The notes under the pieces were generated by a model. It was not told where the DNA came from, made no database searches, and was given only the letters and a program-made list of their open reading frames with translations. The translations under genes were made by a program, and so were the position numbers. A DNA stretch of 18,920 bases from Gammaproteobacteria bacterium. GTDB taxonomy: Bacteria; Pseudomonadota; Gammaproteobacteria; Pseudomonadales; Pseudohongiellaceae. Shown here piece by piece: positions 15,345 to 18,920 of this stretch; within the stretch, counting starts at the first letter, position 1; every line of letters begins with the position of its first letter. The DNA is taken from the NCBI GenBank assembly GCA_003451715.1, contig DMJN01000118.1, forward strand, positions 1 to 18,920, given 5' to 3'.

Positions 15345-16243
15345 TAGTTGCTGACATCCCGTGTCGGCACCATGAGTGAGCGAAACTCGACACCCCAGCG
15401 GCCATCCACCTTACTTAAGGTCCACATTGCCGGTACGCGGCGATAGACGTCCCCTTCCCGGTTCACACGCTCGAAGGCCAACTCGAAGATAACCTTGGCC
15501 GGTGACACGCTCACTGGATTCAGGTCTTGAATAATGCTGTGATCCCAGCCTTCGGTTTCTCGCATTGCCGTAAAGTTTGGACTCATCAGCGGCGAGGCTT
15601 CCGTTGTAGCTTCGATAAAGCTGGCGTTGTTCATCATCGCTTGCGGCATATGCACAACCCGACGTAGCGCCACAGGGTCGGCCGCATTGAAAGCTGCGAA
15701 AAAACTATAGACGGCCCCGGTTGCCTCCTGCACTGCCAGCGCAATCTCACTTGCATCAAACTGCGCCGGATTTGGCACACCGGAACGATACTGCATGCCC
15801 CACTTGCCATCCTGCTCGCTAAAGACATAGAACACGTGACCGGTCTGATAGGTCTCACCACTGGCGTTCTTGCGACTGAAGTCGACACCGAAATTCACCT
15901 TGTTCGGCGACACCTGGTAAGTAGTCACCCTATCGAACGTACTACTAGCCCAGCCCTGCCGCCTGAGCGAATCGAAATCCTGCCTGAATTCCCGGGGCTG
16001 GTGGGCAATCACAAGCATACCGGCGGCATGGGTGACATGGGGGTAATTGAGCGCTTCCCGCACATTGGCGATGTCGCCAGAATTCCAGGCGGTGAGAAAC
16101 TCCGCCAGGGCCGTGCGCGCCTGTACTTCCGCCGTTGCAAGATCCTGCCCCAATGAGGCAGAAGCCATGCACAGCATTGAGACAAACAACAGAGCACTAT
16201 TGCGAAAAGATTTTCGAATTGGAATTTGCATCGGAAAATTCAT
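15344..16243 (-). CDS. Secreted protein with two tandem NTF2/SnoaL-like domains
   Basis: The protein has 299 residues from ATG 16243, or 295 if the ATG at 16231 is used; the latter has AAGGA upstream at 11 bases, while the former has no room for a ribosome-binding site. A signal peptide ends near ASLGQ. Two similar domains follow: about 37-157 and 170-292. Matching pieces are SPNKV (112) with SPAKV (247), and GKWGMQYRS (146) with GRWGVEFRS (281), both 135 residues apart, plus AEFLTAWNSGD with YSFFAAFNAAD. This is an internal duplication of the NTF2-like fold, probably forming an intramolecular pseudo-dimer. The function is unknown. It starts 2 bases after the sulfatase stop and its own stop overlaps the thiolase-like start. 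Confidence 0.85.
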   Translation of the reverse strand: MNFPMQIPIRKSFRNSALLFVSMLCMASASLGQDLATAEVQARTALAEFLTAWNSGDIANVREALNYPHVTHAAGMLVIAHQPREFRQDFDSLRRQGWASSTFDRVTTYQVSPNKVNFGVDFSRKNASGETYQTGHVFYVFSEQDGKWGMQYRSGVPNPAQFDASEIALAVQEATGAVYSFFAAFNAADPVALRRVVHMPQAMMNNASFIEATTEASPLMSPNFTAMRETEGWDHSIIQDLNPVSVSPAKVIFELAFERVNREGDVYRRVPAMWTLSKVDGRWGVEFRSLMVPTRDVSN

Positions 16244-16245
16244 CC

Positions 16246-17745
16246 TTAAAAAATTAATTGGATGGCCTCGCCATCGATCTCGGTGATAGTGGATCTAATC
16301 GCAGGAAGTATGGCTTCCTGCGGCGGAGGTAGCTGGGCATTCCAGCGAGAAAACTGAGACTCGAGTCGTCTGACGATGTCGGGTCTCTCCCCGGCAAGAT
16401 TGGTAGTCTCTTGCGGGTCGTTGTCGAGATCATACAACAGCGTATGCATCCCCAGGGGTGCATCGGTGGACCAACCGCCTGCGGGGGGATCGAGTCTGCC
16501 GGTGTTGTTAAGATCGGCTGGAGTAAAATCCGTGCGCTTGAACTTGATCAGCTTCCAGCGGCCATCCCTGATGGCCTGAGTCGGTCCAGAGCGCCAGTAC
16601 AAGTAGTCATGGGGATCATCGCCACGCTGTCCCTGTAGGAAAGGCAATAGGTTGACACTGTCTTCGGTATCGATCGACTCACCGGCAGCGGCAGTGAAGG
16701 TGCTCATCAGATCCAGTGAAATTACCGGTTCATGGAACAGACGATTGCCCTCAATTTGCGCCGGCCAGCTGAGAATGAATGGAATGCGGATTCCACCCTC
16801 CTGGTGATAGCGCTTGAATCCGGCCAGATCCAGATTGGAACAGGCATTGTCAATGTAGCCTGCACAGCCGTTATCGCTCAAGAAGGCGATGAGGGTATTT
16901 TCGTACTGCCCGATTTCCTTGAGTTTCTCCACTACCTTGCCGACGCTGTCATCCAGCGATGACACCATGGCGGCGTACACGCGTGCTTCGATGCTCTGTA
17001 CATGATCATAACGGTCCAGATAGGGTCTTGTGGCCTGTAGCGGTGTGTGGGGAGTGGTATGACTCAGGTACAGGAAGAAGGGCTCATCGGCATGACGATC
17101 GATAAATGACACGGCCTCATCTGTGAAGACATCCGTCAGATACTCGTCAACCTCTACCCTTTCTCTACCCCGATACACACTGTTATAGGGTGAACGCTGC
17201 TCGGGTGCACCATTCAGGGCATAGGCGCCACCCTCCGATAGCGTCTCAAAAAACTGGGAACCCCCAGCGAGCACTCCGAAGTACTCATCGAAACCACGAC
17301 TCATGGGATGGTGTGCCTCTCCCTGCCCGAGATGCCATTTCCCTATCATGCCTGTGGCGTAGCCCTGGGATTTCAACTCATCGGCGAAGGTGCGTTGATC
17401 GAGATCCAAACCAGTTTCCCGGTCACGTCCGGCTGGATTGAATTCCCAACCGTGCCGCTGTTGATACCTGCCAGTCAGCAGACCGGCGCGGGAAGGACTG
17501 CACACCGGATGGGAAACATAGCCCTGGGTAAACCGCACCCCCGCGTCCGCCAGGCTGTCGATGTTCGGCGTGCGAATGATCTCACTGCCATAGACGCCGG
17601 TATCGCCGTAACCCAGATCATCGGCAAATATAAACACGATATTGGGCTGCTGCAGCGGGGCGGCTGGCTGACTGTACACAGCAATCGGGATCCCACAGAA
17701 TAATAAGAAGAAGGCAATTATCCGCTTCGTGAAGATCGGCTTCAT
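16246..17745 (-). CDS. Secreted type I (formylglycine-dependent) sulfatase
   Basis: The protein has 499 residues with a signal peptide (to about residue 25, AVYSQ). Arylsulfatase-family motifs are in order: FADDLGYGD (40-48, calcium-binding Asp42/Asp43), the formylglycine site CSPSRAGLLTGR with Cys82, GMIGKWHLG (Lys136, His138), TPHTP (His233) and SDNG (Asp291, Asn292), then GGIRIPFILSWP. The C-terminal part has WRSGPTQAIRDGRWKLIKF and DLDNDPQETTNLA, usual for the family. It hydrolyses sulfate esters in the periplasm or outside the cell after Cys82 is converted to formylglycine; no maturation enzyme is in the window. The substrate (sulfated polysaccharide, or a small sulfated aryl or alkyl compound) cannot be read. 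It follows the serine hydrolase gene by 33 bases. Confidence 0.94.
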   Translation of the reverse strand: MKPIFTKRIIAFFLLFCGIPIAVYSQPAAPLQQPNIVFIFADDLGYGDTGVYGSEIIRTPNIDSLADAGVRFTQGYVSHPVCSPSRAGLLTGRYQQRHGWEFNPAGRDRETGLDLDQRTFADELKSQGYATGMIGKWHLGQGEAHHPMSRGFDEYFGVLAGGSQFFETLSEGGAYALNGAPEQRSPYNSVYRGRERVEVDEYLTDVFTDEAVSFIDRHADEPFFLYLSHTTPHTPLQATRPYLDRYDHVQSIEARVYAAMVSSLDDSVGKVVEKLKEIGQYENTLIAFLSDNGCAGYIDNACSNLDLAGFKRYHQEGGIRIPFILSWPAQIEGNRLFHEPVISLDLMSTFTAAAGESIDTEDSVNLLPFLQGQRGDDPHDYLYWRSGPTQAIRDGRWKLIKFKRTDFTPADLNNTGRLDPPAGGWSTDAPLGMHTLLYDLDNDPQETTNLAGERPDIVRRLESQFSRWNAQLPPPQEAILPAIRSTITEIDGEAIQLIF

Positions 17746-17778
17746 TATGTCGAACTCGCTAATACCGTTGTTGTTTTT

Positions 17779-18920
17779 CTAATGGGAATACAATTCTCGC
17801 AATATCTCGTAGAGCATGGGGCGAATATTTGTCTGACTATAATCTTCCTTGAAGTAGCTCGTGTAAACAGCAACCAGGTCCAGACTGGGATTCACCAACA
17901 GGCCCTGACCTCCCCAGCCCCCCTTGAACAGGAACCCATCGTCGGTGACCCTGTCCCACTGGTAAATATTATGGCTGCCATCTGCACGGACAAGCTTGGG
18001 ATTGGCACCGTTTAGAAGTAGATCGATATGTTGATCAGAAATAAGTTGCCGGTTCGAAACTGTCGAATACGACGGCGTGAAGATCAGACCAAATCTCGCC
18101 ATGTCGCGCATGTTTGACAGAAATCCGCCATGACTCAAGGCAATACCGTATCGGTAAGCGAGGAATGAGGCATCCGCTTCGGCCCCGATATGCTGCCAGA
18201 TTTCTCGGGATACGGTGTCCTGAAAGGGCTCACCGGTAATTTTCTCCACCAACCATGCCAGCGCAAAGGTATTCATGCCCGAATAGGAAAACTGTTGTCC
18301 GGGTTCGGCATGACGGGAGACCTTGAGTGTCTTCAGGAAATCATAGGGATTGTCCGGTGCATCCCCCTCTCGAAACCCGTCACCGATTGCCATCGAGTAC
18401 TGGTAGTAACAGGATTGGCGATCTTCGTATTCGTCCTGACAGTCCAGGCCCGTGGCCATGTCGAGAATATTACGTATGCTGATTTGAGCTATATCTGAGC
18501 CCGTAAGCTCCGGAATATAAAACTGAATCTGCTTCTCTACATCGACGATGCCGCGTTCTTCAAATAGGCGAATCAGGGTTGCAGGTAGCACCTTGGCGAC
18601 GGACCAGTAGATCGGCTTCTCATAGTGCTGCATGCGCGGATAGCTCTCATAGACGATTTTGCCGCCCTGCAGAATCACCATCCCCATGGTGGTGGACCGG
18701 TCACTCTTTAATAGATCATCGAATGCAATGTCGCCCTGGGATGTTTCGATTTTATACTCGGCGATGCGCGCATTGAGTGCATAGCTCAATTCCTTGACGG
18801 CGCCGCTACGATAGACATTAACCGTTGGGAACAGTTGATGCACATTGCGATGCATCCATCCCATCTGCTCTCCAGTGACGGTCCACCAGATGTCATCATC
18901 CGGTAACAGACGCTGCCTGG
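17779..18920 (-). CDS. Serine hydrolase, beta-lactamase class C / esterase type (5' end missing)
   Basis: The frame is open to the right edge: before the first Met at 18864, 18 more codons read without a stop (including LLPDDDIWWTVTGEQ), so the true start lies beyond the window. The visible 361 residues from 18864 show the fold of penicillin-binding-protein-like serine hydrolases: YWSVAKVLPA with Ser88 and Lys91 (SxxK), FSYSGMNT with Tyr194 (YxN-type position reads YSG), SHGGFLSNMRDMARFG, and FLFKGGWGGQG as the third motif. The part HRNVHQLFPTVNVYRSG is typical for the start of the mature domain. Members cleave esters or amides in the periplasm; true antibiotic resistance is unlikely. It is the first visible gene of the sulfatase operon. 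Confidence 0.88.
   Translation of the reverse strand, partial: RQRLLPDDDIWWTVTGEQMGWMHRNVHQLFPTVNVYRSGAVKELSYALNARIAEYKIETSQGDIAFDDLLKSDRSTTMGMVILQGGKIVYESYPRMQHYEKPIYWSVAKVLPATLIRLFEERGIVDVEKQIQFYIPELTGSDIAQISIRNILDMATGLDCQDEYEDRQSCYYQYSMAIGDGFREGDAPDNPYDFLKTLKVSRHAEPGQQFSYSGMNTFALAWLVEKITGEPFQDTVSREIWQHIGAEADASFLAYRYGIALSHGGFLSNMRDMARFGLIFTPSYSTVSNRQLISDQHIDLLLNGANPKLVRADGSHNIYQWDRVTDDGFLFKGGWGGQGLLVNPSLDLVAVYTSYFKEDYSQTNIRPMLYEILRELYSH

Noticed and set aside
17779..18920. Beta-lactamase antibiotic resistance gene
   Set aside because: The SxxK and KGG-type motifs fit the broad serine hydrolase/esterase family; sequence context is catabolic and the YxN motif reads YSG.

Overview
The window looks like chromosomal DNA of a free-living, probably marine, gammaproteobacterium. 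This is an inference from gene types: a ModF-like double ATPase, YaiI/YqxD, DUF599, a type I GAPDH, secreted hydrolases, a sulfatase, and many proteins with Sec signal peptides. Base composition looks moderate and even. I see no tRNA, rRNA, CRISPR array, integrase, transposase or phage gene. Genes are densely packed and no gene-free stretch exceeds 300 bases. Both edges cut through genes: the left edge removes the 3' part of a minus-strand gene and the right edge removes the 5' part of another.

Left block (1-5171, all minus strand). In transcription order: a PQQ/GSDH-type sugar dehydrogenase-like secreted protein, a small four-helix membrane protein, a secreted protein of an uncharacterised family (here called the 'PDLQG' family), an unrecognised secreted protein with a Gly/Pro-rich tail, and a second PDLQG-family paralogue that runs off the left edge. 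Between the two PDLQG genes, positions 1989-2038 match 47 of 50 bases inside the small membrane-protein gene. This suggests that a membrane-protein + PDLQG pair was duplicated and that one membrane-protein copy then decayed.

Middle block (5310-10170). Plus-strand genes are a crotonase-fold protein lacking both hydratase glutamates, a lipoprotein with a LecA-like tail, a two-CBS-domain protein, YaiI/YqxD, and a DUF599 membrane protein that starts either on the yaiI stop or 48 bases later. A minus-strand ModF-like tandem ABC ATPase lies between the CBS gene and yaiI, and its stop codon interlocks with that of the CBS gene.

Right block (10187-18920). A secreted esterase (minus) and a secreted NTF2/SnoaL-like protein (plus) diverge from a shared upstream region. 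Minus-strand gene runs follow: GAPDH then an SDR oxidoreductase 15 bases apart, and an apparent four-gene operon of serine hydrolase (beta-lactamase fold), formylglycine-type sulfatase, a protein with two tandem NTF2/SnoaL-like domains, and a thiolase-like protein. The last three are separated by 2 bases or overlap by one. The thiolase-like protein appears to lack the thiolase Cys-His-Cys catalytic set.

Working together (inference): the exported enzymes (sulfatase, esterase, serine hydrolase, GSDH-like protein) could release organic substrates in the periplasm, and the CoA-binding-fold proteins (thiolase-like, crotonase-like, SDR) could handle acyl products inside. No single known pathway is complete here. 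The points most worth a second look are the degenerate duplication, the two CoA-enzyme folds without canonical catalytic residues, and the sulfatase operon.
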